Positions 53,064-62,321 of a stretch of DNA of 64,000 bases are shown one piece after another. The first letter of the stretch is position 1. The number at the start of each line of letters is the position of its first letter. A program made the position numbers and the translations under genes. This DNA comes from Paracoccus chinensis (GTDB lineage: Bacteria > Pseudomonadota > Alphaproteobacteria > Rhodobacterales > Rhodobacteraceae). Under the pieces are notes generated by a model. It was not told the DNA's origin and did not search any database. It was given only the letters and a program-made list of their open reading frames with translations. The stretch covers positions 1 to 64,000 of the forward strand of contig NZ_FNGE01000002.1 in the NCBI RefSeq assembly GCF_900102885.1, written 5' to 3'.

Positions 53064-54032
53064 TCAGATCGGGGTGACGACGCGTTCCTCGTAAAGCCGG
53101 GCCACGTCCTCGGGGCGGCAGAGGTCGGTCGCAGGCGTCATGCAGGCCGCCGCCGCGGCCGCTGCGGCCAGCGCCAGCGCGTCCGCCACGGCCATCCCGC
53201 GCGCCACCGCCAGCGTATAGCCCGCAACGAAGCTGTCGCCGGCGCCGACCTTGCTGATGACGGGAACGGGCGGCGCTTCGGCGTGCCAGCGCCCCTCGGG
53301 GCAGGCCACGATGTTGCCGTCCGCCCCCCGCGCCACGATCACCGACTGCGCCGCGCCTGCCTGCACGAGGCCAGATGCGAAGTCGGCCGTGTCCTTGCGG
53401 GTGGGCAGGGGACAGCCTGCCAGCCCCTCCGCCTCGGCGTCGTCCATCCGCAGGACCGCGATGGGCGCGTTGCGCGCGGCCGCCACCGCCGCCAGCGCCG
53501 CGCCCGAGGTGTCCACGAACATCCGCGTGTCGCGCCCGGCCATGCGGCGGGCCAGCGACACCGCGAAATCGGGCGGCACGCCGGGCGGGTTCGAGCCGGA
53601 AATCACCAGGATGCCGCCCTGCGGCGCGGCGCCCACGATGGCGTCCAGCGCGCCCCGCACGTCCGAGGGGCGCCATTCCGGCCCCGGCAGGACAAAGCGG
53701 AACTGCGCGCCGTTGCTGCGGTCGATGACCGACAGAGACTGCCGCGTCTCGCCCGGCGCGTTCAGCCGCAGGACGGGCAGGCCGGTTTCATGCAGCAGGT
53801 CGCAGAGCCGCGAGCCCGTCGCGCCCCCCAGCGCCACCAGCGCGCGGGACCGCCCGCCCATGTTGGCAATGGCGCGGCTGACGTTGATGCCGCCGCCGCC
53901 GGGATCGATGTCGGGGGCCTCGCAGCGCAGCTTGAGGTCCGGCACCACCTCGTCGGTGCTGGTCGAGATGTCCAGCGCCGGGTTCAGCGTGACGGTCAGG
54001 ACCGGCGCCTGGGGCTGCGGAGCCAAGATCAT
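53064..54032 (-). CDS. pfkB: PfkB-family kinase (1-phosphofructokinase type)
   Basis: A 322-residue sugar kinase of the ribokinase/PfkB group. TVTLNPALDISTSTDEV and GGGGINVSRAIANMGG bind the sugar phosphate; KVGAGDSFVAGYTLA near the end carries the catalytic Asp and the anion hole. The first motif points to fructose-1-phosphate, fructose-6-phosphate or tagatose-6-phosphate. The start overlaps the stop of the metallopeptidase gene (ATGA), so both are co-transcribed. Confidence 0.88.
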   Translation of the reverse strand: MILAPQPQAPVLTVTLNPALDISTSTDEVVPDLKLRCEAPDIDPGGGGINVSRAIANMGGRSRALVALGGATGSRLCDLLHETGLPVLRLNAPGETRQSLSVIDRSNGAQFRFVLPGPEWRPSDVRGALDAIVGAAPQGGILVISGSNPPGVPPDFAVSLARRMAGRDTRMFVDTSGAALAAVAAARNAPIAVLRMDDAEAEGLAGCPLPTRKDTADFASGLVQAGAAQSVIVARGADGNIVACPEGRWHAEAPPVPVISKVGAGDSFVAGYTLAVARGMAVADALALAAAAAAAACMTPATDLCRPEDVARLYEERVVTPI

Positions 54033-54436
54033 TCCCACCACCGATCGATCCGGGCGATGTCGCCGTCCGACCAGCCGAAGTGATGGGCGAATTCGTGGAT
54101 CACCACGTTGCGGACCAGCGCGCCCAGGCTCACGTCGCCGCGTTCGGCCCATTCGTCCAGGAGCGCGCGGCGGAACAGCCAGACGGTGTCGGGGAAATGC
54201 TGGGGCTGGCTGGGCGACTTCTCGGTCTGGGGGATGCCGTCGTAAAGGCCGGTCAGCTCCAGCGGGTCGTCGATTTCCAGTTCGTCCAGCACGTCCTCGC
54301 CGGCCACGTCCTCGACCCGCAGGATGACCGCGGCGGCATAACCCGCGAACTCGGGCGGCAGGCCCGCCAGGACCTCGCGCGCAAGCGCCTCGATGTCGTC
54401 GGCAGAGGGTGCTGAGGCCTCGGTCCAGTCGGTCAT
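54029..54436 (-). CDS. small zincin-like metallopeptidase
   Basis: A 135-residue protein of the PF06262 type with the zinc motif HEFAHHFGWSD (HExxHxxxxxD) near residue 115, preceded by DTVWLFRRALLDEW. The family is a minimal MetTn-like zincin of unknown substrate. ATG 54436 (MTDWTEAS) is preferred over an earlier in-frame ATG. It diverges from gltX. Confidence 0.87.
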   Translation of the reverse strand: MTDWTEASAPSADDIEALAREVLAGLPPEFAGYAAAVILRVEDVAGEDVLDELEIDDPLELTGLYDGIPQTEKSPSQPQHFPDTVWLFRRALLDEWAERGDVSLGALVRNVVIHEFAHHFGWSDGDIARIDRWWE

Positions 54437-54525
54437 GGCATTCCCTTGGCGGTTGGGCGGCATCGGGGGCCGATATGGACAAGAATCGCCCGGTGTGAAA
54501 GAGCGGGCGGATCAAGGAGACGCCG

Positions 54526-55854
54526 ATGACCACGACCCGTTTCGCGCCCTCGCCGACCGGCCATATCCACGTCGGCAACCTGCGCACCGCCCTGATGAAC
54601 TACCTGATCGCCCGCAAGACCGGCGGCACCTTCATCCTGCGGCTGGACGACACCGACCGCGAGCGGTCGAAGCAGGAATACGCCGACGGCATCCAGCGCG
54701 ATCTGGAGTGGCTGGGGCTGCAGTGGGACCGGATCGAGCGGCAGTCCGATCGGCTGGACCGCTACGCCGAGGCCGCCGACCAGCTGCGCGCCGCGGGACG
54801 GCTTTACGAGGTCTTCGAGACACCGACCGAACTGGACCTCAAGCGCAAGAAGCAGCTGAACATGGGCAAGCCCCCGGTCTATGACCGCGCGGGGCTGAAC
54901 CTGTCGGACGAGGACCGCGCGCGGCTGCGGACCGAGGGGCGCGAGGGCTACTGGCGCTTCAGGCTGGACCAGGAACGGATCGAATGGCCGGACGGCATCA
55001 TCGGCGATGTGTCGATCGACGCGGCCTCGGTCAGCGACCCGGTTCTGATCCGCGCGGACGGGCAGGTGCTCTATACCTTCGCCAGTTCCGTGGATGACGT
55101 GGACATGGGCGTGACCGACATCGTGCGCGGCGCCGACCATGTGACCAACACCGCGACGCAGATCCAGATCATCAAGGCGCTGGGCGGCACGCCCCCGCGC
55201 TTTGCCCACCATTCGCTGCTGACCGGCCCGCAGGGCGAGGAACTGTCCAAGCGCCTCGGCACGCTGTCTCTGCGCGACCTGCGCGAAAAGGGCGTGGCAC
55301 CCGAGGCGCTGCTGTCGCTGATGGCGCGGCTGGGGTCGAACCAGCCCGTCGCGCTGCGGATGTCGCTGGACGAGCTGGCTGAGGGCTTCGACCTTGACCA
55401 GTTCGGCGCCTCGCCCACCAAGTTCGACGCCGAGGATCTGTGGCCGCTGACGCGCGAACGCAACCAGCACCTGCCCTATGAGGCGGTGCGGGACCGGATC
55501 GCGGCCATGGGCGTGCCGGATGACATTGCCGAGCAGTTCTGGTCGGTCGCCCGGCAGAACATCACGCGCTTGGATGATCTGGGCGAATGGTGGACGCTGA
55601 TGCGCGACGGCGCCCAGCCGGTGATCGCCCCCGAGGACGCCGAGTTCGTGGCCCAGGCGCTGGCGATGCTGCCCGCCCGTCCCTGGACCGGGGCGACCTG
55701 GGGCGAATGGACGGGCGCGGTCAAGGCGTCGACGGGCCGCAAGGGCAAGGGCCTGTTCATGCCGCTGCGCAAGGCCCTGACGGGCATGGACCACGGCCCC
55801 GAGATGGGTGAGCTGATGCCCCTGCTGCAAAGGGTGCCCGCCGCCGAGCGGTAA
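54526..55854 (+). CDS. gltX: glutamate-tRNA ligase
   Basis: A 442-residue class I aminoacyl-tRNA synthetase. RFAPSPTGHIHVGNLRTAL is the HIGH region and EELSKRLGTLSL the KMSKS-like loop. The zinc-type insertion seen in some GluRS is not obvious. Length is typical of the shorter alphaproteobacterial GluRS; a second gltX copy is common in these bacteria, so the specificity (tRNA-Glu or also tRNA-Gln) is open. It is followed by a strong terminator. Confidence 0.95.
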   Translation: MTTTRFAPSPTGHIHVGNLRTALMNYLIARKTGGTFILRLDDTDRERSKQEYADGIQRDLEWLGLQWDRIERQSDRLDRYAEAADQLRAAGRLYEVFETPTELDLKRKKQLNMGKPPVYDRAGLNLSDEDRARLRTEGREGYWRFRLDQERIEWPDGIIGDVSIDAASVSDPVLIRADGQVLYTFASSVDDVDMGVTDIVRGADHVTNTATQIQIIKALGGTPPRFAHHSLLTGPQGEELSKRLGTLSLRDLREKGVAPEALLSLMARLGSNQPVALRMSLDELAEGFDLDQFGASPTKFDAEDLWPLTRERNQHLPYEAVRDRIAAMGVPDDIAEQFWSVARQNITRLDDLGEWWTLMRDGAQPVIAPEDAEFVAQALAMLPARPWTGATWGEWTGAVKASTGRKGKGLFMPLRKALTGMDHGPEMGELMPLLQRVPAAER

Positions 55855-55866
55855 GCCCGAAACGAC

Positions 55867-55893
55867 AAAGGCGGCCCGTGGGCCGCCTTTTTT
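55867..55893 (+). terminator. rho-independent terminator of gltX
   Basis: AAAGGCGGCCC and GGGCCGCCTTT form a perfect 11-bp stem with a two-base loop and continue into a T run (six T in all). It begins 12 bp after the gltX stop and can also serve the convergent tonB gene. Confidence 0.92.
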
Positions 55894-55942
55894 CATGCGT
55901 TCCGCCATTGGCAGGGCGGTCCCGCAGGGGGCCGGGTCCGTC

Positions 55943-56869
55943 TTATCTCAGCCTGATCGCAATGGGCTGGGTGAACTGGACCGACTGGCCGCTGGGCGGT
56001 GGAGGCAGGTTCGGCATCCGCGCGGCCTGCCGGGCGAGCGCAGCGTCCACCGAAGGGTCGCCGGTCCCCCGCGCCAGCTGGGCGCTGGTCGCCCCGCTGG
56101 CCGAGACGCTGACGGTGACAGTCGCCTGCACGGTCCCGCCCCGCCGGCCGGAAACGCGGGTCCGGCTCATGTGCTTGCTGACTGTGGCGCCGGCGCGCTG
56201 TTTCCAGCTGGCCTGCGCCTTTTGCGAGTTGCCCCGGGACGAGCTGGAGGTCTGGCGCGACTCGCTCTGGCCCTGCTGACCCTGGCGCGAGGCGCGGGAC
56301 GGCTCGCGCCTTTCTTCCCGCCGCTCGGTCCGGGGCTGCTCGCGGTCGCGCTCGCGCCGCGTTTCACGGCGGGGCTCCTCCTTCGGCTCCTCGCGGGGCT
56401 CTTCCCTGGGCGGCTCGCGCCGGACCAGCCGCTCGGGGCGGCGCAGGGGCGGGGGAACGATGGCGGGCTCGGTTTCCGGGGGCGGGGTGAGGCTTGCGAA
56501 ATCCGGGGGCGGCATCGGCACGACCGGCGGCGGGACGAAGTCCGGCACGGGCTCGGGCGGGGCCAGGTCCGCGAAGTCGGGCGGGAGCAGGGGCTCGATC
56601 TCGGGCGGGGTGAACTCGGGTTCCGGCTCGGGTTCGGGTTCCGTTGCGGGCGGGGTTTCCGGCTCGACCGCTTCCTCGCTGGGGGCAGCGGCAGGTTCAG
56701 GCGCGCCCGCGGGCGGGGGCGCGAGGTCCAGGGGAATCGCCTCCGGTGCGGGGGGAAGGTCCTGCCCGGGCTGGCGCATCGCCCAGGCGGCCACCGCGAC
56801 ATGGGCCGACATCACCAGCGCCCCGACCGCGAGCCAGGCGCCCGCGCCGCCTAGGCGGCCGCCGCTCAT
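55943..56869 (-). CDS. tonB: TonB-family energy transducer
   Basis: A 308-residue protein with an N-terminal membrane anchor (about 10-32, AWLAVGALVMSAHVAVAAWAM). A long Pro/Glu-rich then Arg/Glu-rich periplasmic spacer follows (about 40-215). The C-terminal TonB domain holds RRGGTVQATVTVSVSASG and ends QFTQPIAIRLR. It links ExbB-ExbD energy to outer-membrane receptors for iron or haem. It overlaps exbD in ATGA; the order exbB-exbD-tonB forms one operon. Confidence 0.88.
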   Translation of the reverse strand: MSGGRLGGAGAWLAVGALVMSAHVAVAAWAMRQPGQDLPPAPEAIPLDLAPPPAGAPEPAAAPSEEAVEPETPPATEPEPEPEPEFTPPEIEPLLPPDFADLAPPEPVPDFVPPPVVPMPPPDFASLTPPPETEPAIVPPPLRRPERLVRREPPREEPREEPKEEPRRETRRERDREQPRTERREERREPSRASRQGQQGQSESRQTSSSSRGNSQKAQASWKQRAGATVSKHMSRTRVSGRRGGTVQATVTVSVSASGATSAQLARGTGDPSVDAALARQAARMPNLPPPPSGQSVQFTQPIAIRLR

Positions 56870-57324
56870 GGCGTAGCCGCAAGCGCCGCGGGGGGCGCGC
56901 TGGCGCGGTCCAGCCCGACCAGGGCGATCTTCAGGTAGCCCGAGTCGCGCAAGCTGTTCATCACCTCCATCAGGTCGCCATAGGCCACCGCCTGGTCGGC
57001 GCGCAGGTAGATGCGGGTTTCCGGGTCGCCCTCGGTCGCGGCGGAAAGTTCCGCCGCCAGCGTCCCGGGCGCGATGGCGCGGTTGCCCAGCGACAGCGCG
57101 AGGTCGGGTCCCACCGTCAGCCAGACGGGCGTGTCGGGGCGGCCCGACACGGGCGCGTTCGACACCGGCAGGTCCACGTTGATGTCCACGGTCGACAGCG
57201 GCGCGGCGACCATGAAGATGATCAGCAGCACCAGCATCACGTCGATGAAGGGGGTGACGTTGATCTCGTGGTTCTCGACCAGATCGTCGTCGCCGCCCGG
57301 CTGGTTCCGGATGCCCCCCGCCAT
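56866..57324 (-). CDS. exbD: biopolymer transport protein ExbD
   Basis: A 152-residue protein with one N-terminal helix. ISWF-type entry is replaced by EINVTPFIDVMLVLLIIFMV, which holds the essential Asp of the proton path. The periplasmic domain ends in RADQAVAYGDLMEVMNSLRD. It works with ExbB as the proton-driven motor for TonB. The start overlaps the exbB stop (TGATG). Confidence 0.94.
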   Translation of the reverse strand: MAGGIRNQPGGDDDLVENHEINVTPFIDVMLVLLIIFMVAAPLSTVDINVDLPVSNAPVSGRPDTPVWLTVGPDLALSLGNRAIAPGTLAAELSAATEGDPETRIYLRADQAVAYGDLMEVMNSLRDSGYLKIALVGLDRASAPPAALAATP

Positions 57325-58343
57325 CAGACCCGGAGCCCCGCGGCAGCGCGGTCGAGGTCGCGGCTGACCAGCCGCTCGACGCTCGCCGCCGTTTCGTTCA
57401 GGCGCAGCCGGTAGCCGGTGATCGCGCGGGCGAAGAAGTTGTAGATCACCACCGCCGGGATGGCCGCGACAAGGCCGATGGCGGTGGCCAGCAGCGCCTC
57501 GGCAATGCCGGGGGCCACAACGGCGAGGTTCGTGGTCTGCGCCTCGGAAATGCCGATGAAGCTGTTCATGATCCCCCAGACGGTCCCGAACAGACCCACG
57601 AAGGGCGCGGTCGAACCGATGGTGGCCAGCACGCCCGTGCCGCGCCCGATGTGCCGCGCGGCCCGCGCCTGGATCTGGCCCAGGTGCGAAGCGATGCGCT
57701 CGCGCACGCCGTCGGGCGACAAGCCCGAGGCCGAGCGGTTCAGCTCGCGCGCCGCCGCCCGCAGCATCCGCGCGTCCGGGCCCCGCCCATCCGCGCCGGA
57801 CAGGGCCGCGCGCAAAGATTCGGCCGCCTCGATCCGGCGGGCACCCCGGCCGATCGCGGACATGGCGATCAGGTATTCGAACAGCTTCACGATCAGCACG
57901 GTCCAGGTGACGACCGAGGCGAAGACCAGCCCGAGCATCACTGCCTTCACCACGATGTCGGCCTGCCGGTACATCCCCATCGGCGACAGGTCATGGGGCA
58001 GGGTCTGGGCCGGGATGGTCTCGATGGCCGGAGCCGCCGGTGCTGCCGGGATGGGCGCGGCAGGCGTGGCCGCTTGTTCAGGAGCCGTGGCCGGGACCGC
58101 AGGGGCAGCCACATCGGCCTGGGTGGCAACTGGAGCCGTCGCGACTGCGGGAAGGGACTCGGGCGCAACCCCGGGGACGGCTGCGCTAGGCGAAGGCGCC
58201 TGCTGCGCGGGGGCGCCTGCCGTGGCAGGTGCGGTTTCCTGCCCTTGGGCCAGCGCCGGAGGCGCCACTGCCAGAACGCCGAGGGCGATGGCTGTGGCAA
58301 GCGAAAGGCCGGTCGGGGCGGTGCGGGACAGTTCAGGCTTCAT
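57324..58343 (-). CDS. exbB: biopolymer transport protein ExbB with N-terminal extension
   Basis: A 339-residue ExbB. Residues 1-33 are a signal peptide ending APPALAQG; an Ala/Pro-rich stretch follows to about 120. The core has three helices: [20 protein letters not shown], then [20 protein letters not shown] with [20 protein letters not shown], and [19 protein letters not shown]. The extended, exported N-terminus is known from a subset of ExbB (for example those tied to haem uptake). ATG 58343 is chosen because it starts the signal peptide. It diverges from hemP. Confidence 0.92.
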   Translation of the reverse strand: MKPELSRTAPTGLSLATAIALGVLAVAPPALAQGQETAPATAGAPAQQAPSPSAAVPGVAPESLPAVATAPVATQADVAAPAVPATAPEQAATPAAPIPAAPAAPAIETIPAQTLPHDLSPMGMYRQADIVVKAVMLGLVFASVVTWTVLIVKLFEYLIAMSAIGRGARRIEAAESLRAALSGADGRGPDARMLRAAARELNRSASGLSPDGVRERIASHLGQIQARAARHIGRGTGVLATIGSTAPFVGLFGTVWGIMNSFIGISEAQTTNLAVVAPGIAEALLATAIGLVAAIPAVVIYNFFARAITGYRLRLNETAASVERLVSRDLDRAAAGLRV

Positions 58344-58568
58344 GGACAGACCTTGCTGGGCAAAGTGCGGGCAGGCCGCGTTCAACTCGGGTCCAAACAG
58401 ACCTGACCATTCCTGTCAACTATGTACCGGAACAAGGCCGCCACGAAAGCCGACCGCCTTTGCAGCGCCGGCCCGCACATCGAGGCCTTTCTCCGCAACG
58501 CCGCGCCCGCCACGGCGAACGGCGCTCCGGACCGGAGAGCGCCCCTGCACCCCGGGAGAAATTTTCCG

Positions 58569-58596
58569 TTGACAGACTCGATGCCCGACGTAAGAA
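58569..58596 (+). promoter_or_regulatory. possible hemP promoter
   Basis: TTGACA (58569-58574) followed after 16 bases by TAAGAA (58591-58596) is the best -35/-10 candidate before hemP, 44 bp from its start. I do not see a convincing Fur/Mur, Irr or RirA box, though iron control would be expected. Confidence 0.35.
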
Positions 58597-58640
58597 CTCG
58601 AACATACCCGAGTGAACTTCTCAACTAACAGGAGGCTCAG

Positions 58641-58811
58641 ATGAACGATCTTACCTTCCACGGAACGGATCGCACGCCCGTCCGGATGCCGACCCCCCTG
58701 CATGAAGCGACCACGCTGACGGCAGGCGGCCACCTGGCGCAGATCGCCCTGGCCGACCAGATCTATACCCTGCGGATCACCCGCGCCGGAAAGCTGATCC
58801 TGACCAAGTGA
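58641..58811 (+). CDS. hemP: hemin uptake protein HemP
   Basis: A 56-residue protein starting after a perfect AGGAGG. Its C-terminal half QIYTLRITRAGKLILTK is the HemP signature (PF10636). HemP proteins act as activators or accessory factors of haem-uptake genes. It sits divergent to exbB-exbD-tonB and upstream of bfd and bfr, which supports the iron theme. No haem receptor gene is in the window. Confidence 0.88.
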   Translation: MNDLTFHGTDRTPVRMPTPLHEATTLTAGGHLAQIALADQIYTLRITRAGKLILTK

Positions 58812-58897
58812 TTTCCTCCCCTACGCCCAGCCCCTGACAGGAAGCCCGGCCTCATGCCCTTCTCGTTTCACCTGCCCGCCGCAGCCGGGTTGTCCCG

Positions 58898-59152
58898 ATG
58901 ATCGTCTGCCACTGCATGGGCATCAGCGATGCCGATATCCGGGCCGCGGTCGGCTGGATGCGCGCTTCGGATGCTGATACGATCGTCACGCCCGGCAAGA
59001 TTTACCACGCTCTTGGAAAAAGCGCGGATTGCGGCGGGTGCATGAAACTGTTCGTTGCGACGATGCGCGCCGCTGACGGCTTTGCCGTGGACTCAGGCCA
59101 GAGGGCAGTGCCCCCGGTGCTGCGCGGACTGCGTCAAGGCGCGGCGGGCTGA
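58898..59152 (+). CDS. bfd: bacterioferritin-associated ferredoxin (Bfd-like)
   Basis: An 84-residue protein with the [2Fe-2S] site of the BFD fold: [12 protein letters not shown] (CxC) and DCGGCMKLF (CxxC), with 32 or so residues between. It should pass electrons to bacterioferritin to release stored iron. The C-terminal 20 residues are a variable tail. bfr follows 17 bp later. Confidence 0.9.
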   Translation: MIVCHCMGISDADIRAAVGWMRASDADTIVTPGKIYHALGKSADCGGCMKLFVATMRAADGFAVDSGQRAVPPVLRGLRQGAAG

Positions 59153-59169
59153 AAGCAGAGGGGCTGTCC

Positions 59170-59655
59170 ATGAAGGGTGATCCGAAGGTCATCGACTATC
59201 TCAACGCCGCGCTCAGGTCCGAGCTGACGGCCGTCAGCCAGTACTGGCTGCATTATCGCCTGCAGGAGGACTGGGGCTACGGCCGGATCGCCGACAAGTC
59301 GAAGGCCGAATCCATCGAGGAGATGCACCACGCCGATCGTCTGATCGAGCGGATCATCTTCCTGGAAGGTCACCCGAACCTGCAGAAGCTGGACCCCCTG
59401 CGCATCGGCCAGAACCTGCGTGAAACGCTGGAAGCCGACCTCGCGGCCGAGCACGAGGCGCGCACCCTCTACCTCGAGGCGCGGAAATACTGCTCCGAGA
59501 TCAACGACCAGGTGTCCAAGTCGCTGTTCGACGACCTGATCGAGGACGAGGAAGGCCACATCGACTTCCTGGAAACGCAGCTGTCGCTGATGGACGAGAT
59601 CGGCGTCCAGAACTACGGTCAACTGAACGCCAAGCCCGCCGACAAGGCGGAGTGA
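59170..59655 (+). CDS. bfr: bacterioferritin
   Basis: A 161-residue four-helix protein that forms the 24-subunit iron store. Ferroxidase ligands are in [12 protein letters not shown] (Glu 18), EEMHHADRL (Glu 51 region, with the haem-ligand Met 52 and His 54), LAAEHEART (Glu 94) and [11 protein letters not shown] (Glu 127/His 130). The Met means haem is bound. It is linked to the bfd gene and ends at a strong terminator. Confidence 0.96.
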   Translation: MKGDPKVIDYLNAALRSELTAVSQYWLHYRLQEDWGYGRIADKSKAESIEEMHHADRLIERIIFLEGHPNLQKLDPLRIGQNLRETLEADLAAEHEARTLYLEARKYCSEINDQVSKSLFDDLIEDEEGHIDFLETQLSLMDEIGVQNYGQLNAKPADKAE

Positions 59656-59683
59656 GGCACGGTTTTCAGTCGTAAATGGATAG

Positions 59684-59713
59684 CGCCGCCCTGCAAGGGC
59701 GGCGTTTCAGTTT
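59684..59713 (+). terminator. terminator of the hemP-bfd-bfr run
   Basis: CGCCGCCCT (59684-59692) and AGGGCGGCG (59696-59704) form a 9-bp stem with loop GCA, followed by TTTCAGTTTTT. It lies 28 bp after the bfr stop. Confidence 0.85.
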
Positions 59714-59818
59714 TTGTTGATTGGCTCTGCCCGTTTCCTGATCTTCCAGTTTTTCATTCAGTACCGACTGCGTTAACCTTTTCCCAAGCGGAAAGAAACT
59801 TTGAACCTGCAAAAAAGA

Positions 59819-60778
59819 TCAGCTTTGGCCCTTTCTCAGGCGTTTGAGATGCCGCCGGGCAAACCCGCTTTCAGGATAATCTAGTGCCAAGCGTTCGGTC
59901 GCGGAGATCGCAAGGCGCTTGTGGCCCCGACTCTCAGCCTCGGCCAAGACCTTGCGCTGCCAGTCGATATTCTGGCGCCGCATCCGCAGCCTTCTTGCAA
60001 ATTCGCGGCGGTCAAACTGATCCTGCACAACTTCCTGCACAATCCAGGGCAGCATGCCGAAGGCTTTGAGATAGCGTATCGCGCGATGGCCCATATGGGG
60101 TGCGTGCAATTGCACCACGTTTTCGCCGGTCAGGCGACTTGCATGGGCACGATCCTCGGCCACAAAAGGGTCGTATATCAGGTAAACTCTGGAAGCATGG
60201 GGAATGGCCTCTGCGGCATCACGGAAAGGCAGCAAGTGCCAGTCCCATTTGCGCGCATCGTAGCGATACCGTCCCTCAAATGGGACCAGCTCCCGGGCCA
60301 GGCTGCTTTGGGCGCTGAAGGCGAGCACAACAGAGCCGGGCAGCAAGGCCGAATAGGTCAGAGCAGCATATCCCCCCATTGAGGCGCCGCAGAAGATAAT
60401 GTGCTTGAACTCGCCAAAAAAACCTGTGTCCCGCAGTGATCTGATCAGCCTCGGTGTATCTTCGTTGCGATACCAGTCCTTCTGCCTCGCAATCATGCCA
60501 AGGTTCGAGACGCCGGCTGCTTCTGCAACAGAGGCGAGCCATGGCCGGGAATGTTCGTATTTGCCGACAGTTCCAAGATTGTCGAAGGTGACGAGGAGGA
60601 CATCCGAGCGCCGGATGAACAGGGCATCTACCAAATCTCCTTCCAGCAGGAAATGAGCTGCGCCCTTCGATTGCGCCACATCGGAAATCCGCGGAACCAG
60701 ATGGTAGTGTCGAGAACCAGAGGGATCGCTGGGAGAGTGCGTGTGTGAAATATTCACCACGGAAGTTTGCTTATTCAT
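59819..60778 (-). CDS. alpha/beta-hydrolase-like protein of unknown function
   Basis: A 319-residue protein without signal peptide. KHIIFCGASMGGYAALTYSALLPG is a nucleophile elbow of the GxSxGG type at about residue 130, and APHMGHRAIRYL could hold the catalytic His. The C-terminal 60 residues are basic and helical (RREFARRLRMRRQN). The rest matches no family I can name. Codon use and base composition are less GC-rich than the neighbours. It stands next to a glycosyltransferase-like gene on the same strand, so a role with surface glycans is possible but unproven. Confidence 0.65.
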   Translation of the reverse strand: MNKQTSVVNISHTHSPSDPSGSRHYHLVPRISDVAQSKGAAHFLLEGDLVDALFIRRSDVLLVTFDNLGTVGKYEHSRPWLASVAEAAGVSNLGMIARQKDWYRNEDTPRLIRSLRDTGFFGEFKHIIFCGASMGGYAALTYSALLPGSVVLAFSAQSSLARELVPFEGRYRYDARKWDWHLLPFRDAAEAIPHASRVYLIYDPFVAEDRAHASRLTGENVVQLHAPHMGHRAIRYLKAFGMLPWIVQEVVQDQFDRREFARRLRMRRQNIDWQRKVLAEAESRGHKRLAISATERLALDYPESGFARRHLKRLRKGQS

Positions 60779-61012
60779 AGAAATTCTCTTGCTAGTTTCT
60801 TAGGCTCTTGGAGATGCTGCTAAACGTGCAGAAGAAGCGCCGAATGTTTGTATTGTAAGGGCAAAAGGGAGTTTGTCATCCCTTTCCAGGGGCAAGTTCA
60901 GGCAGGAGAGATAACTCAGGTTCAGCATGTAACAAGCTAGGGTTTGATAAGGTGCCATCCTCTGCGCCGAAGCTCTGAAAATCAGTCCAAGTTGCTATCC
61001 GCATACCCAGAC

Positions 61013-61945
61013 TCAAGCAGCAGGAGGAGCATGTTTCAGTAGATGGGGCTCGGGCGGGATGACGCGGACAAAGCCCGAAGCGATGCATTCAGCCAGGACA
61101 TCCGGCGGCAAGGTCGCCATTTTTAGGTAAAGCTGCTCCAGAGCCGTTTCTCCGGCAAGGGCCGCCTCCGCAATCAGCTTTTGCTGCCGTTGCCTGAACT
61201 TCCCGGCCAAGGGCGTGGCAACATCGCCATTGATCCGTCGAAGGTGCTTTTCCTTCCACAGCTCGGGCGAGAGCGTATCGTAATGCCGCAGGATCATCTG
61301 CTCCGAGACTTCGTGCATCCGAAACCCTGCGATCTCGCTCCTTCTTTTGGCGTGCAGCGGCATTCGCCCGACAGGGGCACGAACCCGGATAAAGGACTTG
61401 CCGATCGGATGACCCCAGAAGCCGTGATTCGACGCTTCCCATATGCCGCCATAGGCGCGCTGCGAGATTTCGCCGTAAGCCTTGCCCCGGCCCTTCCTGT
61501 AGAAGATCTTGAAATAGGGCGTGTCAAACATCCGGTCGCGCTCAGGCACGGAGTCATATACCGCTTCCGCAGTCCGGATGCGGACGCCCCCGACAATGCC
61601 GGGAAGGGCGCCAAGTACCTCGGACACCGCCTGCTCGGACCAGATCAGCTCGTCCACGTCGCAATGCAGGATCCAGTCCGTCGAACACTCGTTTTTGGCT
61701 TGGGTCGCGTTATGCACTTGGCGCTTTTCCAGTGCTTCTGGACGGCCGGACTGCCACCAGCGCTCGTCGCAAACGGTGTTCTGCACCCCATCCCTCTGGA
61801 CTGAGAACGCCATCTCCGGATCGTCATGGAACAGGAACACCTGACGCGCGCCCAAGGCGAGGTAGTGGCACGCAAACAGATCGCAAAGCGAGTGGCTCGC
61901 GCGGACTGTTGCAACCACGCTCCAGGTTTCGGTTGCAAGCTGCAT
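61013..61945 (-). CDS. glycosyltransferase family 2-like protein
   Basis: A 310-residue protein from ATG 61945 (TTG 61975 possible). Visible are an N-terminal strand ETWSVVATVRASHSL, ECSTDWILHCDVDELIW with the DxD metal/sugar-nucleotide motif (about residue 95), and GFWGHPIGKSFIRVRAPVG. The pattern fits the Glyco_tranf_2_4-type proteins common in Rhodobacterales, often of unknown acceptor. Lower GC than the surroundings and the tRNA-Met gene nearby hint at acquisition. The 234 bp between it and the hydrolase-like gene hold nothing recognisable. Confidence 0.75.
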   Translation of the reverse strand: MQLATETWSVVATVRASHSLCDLFACHYLALGARQVFLFHDDPEMAFSVQRDGVQNTVCDERWWQSGRPEALEKRQVHNATQAKNECSTDWILHCDVDELIWSEQAVSEVLGALPGIVGGVRIRTAEAVYDSVPERDRMFDTPYFKIFYRKGRGKAYGEISQRAYGGIWEASNHGFWGHPIGKSFIRVRAPVGRMPLHAKRRSEIAGFRMHEVSEQMILRHYDTLSPELWKEKHLRRINGDVATPLAGKFRQRQQKLIAEAALAGETALEQLYLKMATLPPDVLAECIASGFVRVIPPEPHLLKHAPPAA

Positions 61946-62090
61946 ATCGTCCACGGGGCTTCGACTCTTAAGCAATCCTATAAAGGCAAATGTCAGCCTG
62001 CGTTTGTCCCGGAAGGCGCAGAATCTTTATAGAAAAGATTGCGGCAACGATGCGTAGGCATGCAAGCCTTCGGACGCGTCAGCCTCGGGA

Positions 62091-62167
62091 TGGTAGCGGA
62101 GGAGGGATTTGAACCCCCGACACAAGGATTATGATTCCTCTGCTCTAACCAGCTGAGCTACTCCGCC
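62091..62167 (-). tRNA. tRNA-Met (CAT), elongator type
   Basis: A 77-nt cloverleaf with CCA: acceptor GGCGGAG/CTCCGCT, anticodon arm GAGGAATCATAATCCTT with anticodon CAT, T arm GGGGGTTCAAATCCCTC. The paired first base and the D arm exclude the initiator. A lysidine-modified tRNA-Ile(CAT) would look different in the acceptor stem, so elongator Met is preferred. Confidence 0.92.
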
Positions 62168-62321
62168 CCATGCATCCCGCGAGGGGTGCGCGGGATTTAG
62201 GGCGCGACTCGCGGGGCGTCAAGCGGAATCCGCAAAGCCGCCGCTTGCCTCTGCGGCAAGGGCCGTGCAGGGAAACCGGGGACGCCTCGGGGCGTTTCAC
62301 GGACAAAGCAAGGGGTTGCAG

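Noticed and set aside
58344-58640. Iron-responsive operator between exbB and hemP
   Set aside because: Expected from context, but I found no convincing Fur/Mur, Irr or RirA box by eye, so none is annotated.
58416-58733. Minus-strand frame of 105 codons over hemP and its upstream region
   Set aside because: It runs antisense through the clear hemP gene and its ribosome site; no family resemblance.
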